Positions 5,343 to 5,510 of a DNA stretch of 5,510 nucleotides are shown here, piece by piece. Origin of the DNA: Treponema sp. GTDB lineage: Bacteria; Spirochaetota; Spirochaetia; Treponematales; Breznakiellaceae. The translations under genes were made by a program, and so were the position numbers. Every line of letters starts with the position of its first letter. The stretch's first letter is position 1. A model generated the notes under the pieces. It did not search any database. It was given only the letters and a program-made list of their open reading frames with translations, and had not been told where the DNA came from. The DNA lies in the NCBI GenBank assembly GCA_009780595.1, contig WQZT01000119.1, positions 1 through 5,510 of the forward strand, given 5' to 3'.

Positions 5343-5367
5343 GCGAATTAGCCAACGGCTAATTCGC
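5343..5367. repeat. Hairpin 3, immediately after the ffh stop codon
   Basis: GCGAATTAGCC (5343-5353) pairs perfectly with GGCTAATTCGC (5357-5367) around AAC: an 11-bp stem with a 3-nt loop. On the minus strand it begins 3 nt after the ffh TAG, so it may mark the ffh transcript end or stabilise it. There is no T-run. Confidence 0.75.
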
Positions 5368-5370
5368 CCG

Positions 5371-5510
5371 CTAACGGCGTATTCCTGGTGGAAAGCCGCC
5401 TGTCGGTAAACCGCCTTGCGGAAAGCCACCGGGAAACCCGCCGCCTTTGCTCATCTTCGCCATCTTTTTCATCATTACTTTCATTTTTTCAAACTTTTTC
5501 AAAAGCCGCG
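5371..5510 (-). CDS. ffh: Ffh, signal recognition particle protein, C-terminal end only
   Basis: The last 45 residues of the SRP GTPase that binds 4.5S RNA and signal sequences emerging from ribosomes. The frame enters at 5510 and reads RLLKKFEKMKVMMKKMAKMS followed by a Gly-Phe-Pro tail (GGGFPGGFPQGG and related repeats), ending with IRR and TAG at 5373-5371. The methionine- and lysine-rich helix is the typical end of the M domain, and a flexible Gly/Pro-rich tail after it is common in Ffh. The NG GTPase domain lies outside the window. The gene converges on the methyltransferase, with a 116-bp gap holding three hairpins. In many bacteria rpsP follows ffh; here it does not. The call rests on a short tail, so some doubt remains, but the pattern is distinctive. 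Confidence 0.85.
   Translation of the reverse strand, partial: RLLKKFEKMKVMMKKMAKMSKGGGFPGGFPQGGLPTGGFPPGIRR

Overview
The window reads as chromosomal DNA of a diderm bacterium. It carries lipopolysaccharide-transport genes (lptC, lptA, lptB), a nearly complete CTP synthase gene neighbourhood and the 3' end of ffh. The relaxed lipobox of LptC (F-A-A-C) and the overall gene style would fit a spirochaete such as a gut Treponema relative. That placement is an inference from weak cues, not something the sequence proves. Most of the window is moderately GC-rich (lines I counted by hand gave 55-63% GC). One stretch, roughly 3560-4410, is strikingly AT-rich (two lines counted gave 23% and 27% GC).

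Layout. 1-3380, minus strand: a tight four-gene operon read right to left, pyrG (3380-1761), lptC (1758-1075), lptA (1078-470) and lptB (467 to beyond base 1). The genes are separated by 2 nt, -4 nt (ATGA overlap) and 2 nt, so they are almost certainly co-transcribed and translationally coupled. A promoter-like sequence sits directly against the pyrG start codon. 3381-3498: short intergenic region. 3499-4158, minus: an AT-rich gene for an unrecognised polytopic membrane protein. 4159-4410: AT-rich intergenic region with a possible promoter and a 13-codon reading frame. 4411-5254, plus: a beta-class adenine-N6 DNA methyltransferase resembling DpnA, split by a frameshift near base 4852. 5255-5370: convergent intergenic region holding three hairpins in a row. 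5371-5510, minus: the last 46 codons of ffh (signal recognition particle protein).

How the genes fit together. PyrG makes CTP, which is needed for nucleic acids, phospholipids and, in bacteria that make it, activation of Kdo for lipopolysaccharide. LptC, LptA and LptB are the inner-membrane lipoprotein or bitopic partner, the periplasmic bridge and the cytoplasmic ATPase of the machine that moves lipopolysaccharide (or a comparable glycolipid) to the outer membrane. The methyltransferase has no visible restriction partner here and looks like an orphan or decaying modification gene.

I found no convincing new biological system. The features most worth a second look are the frameshifted methyltransferase, the triple-hairpin cluster, the AT-rich membrane-protein island, a thrice-repeated octamer upstream of the pyrG and membrane-protein genes, and the leaderless-looking pyrG start.
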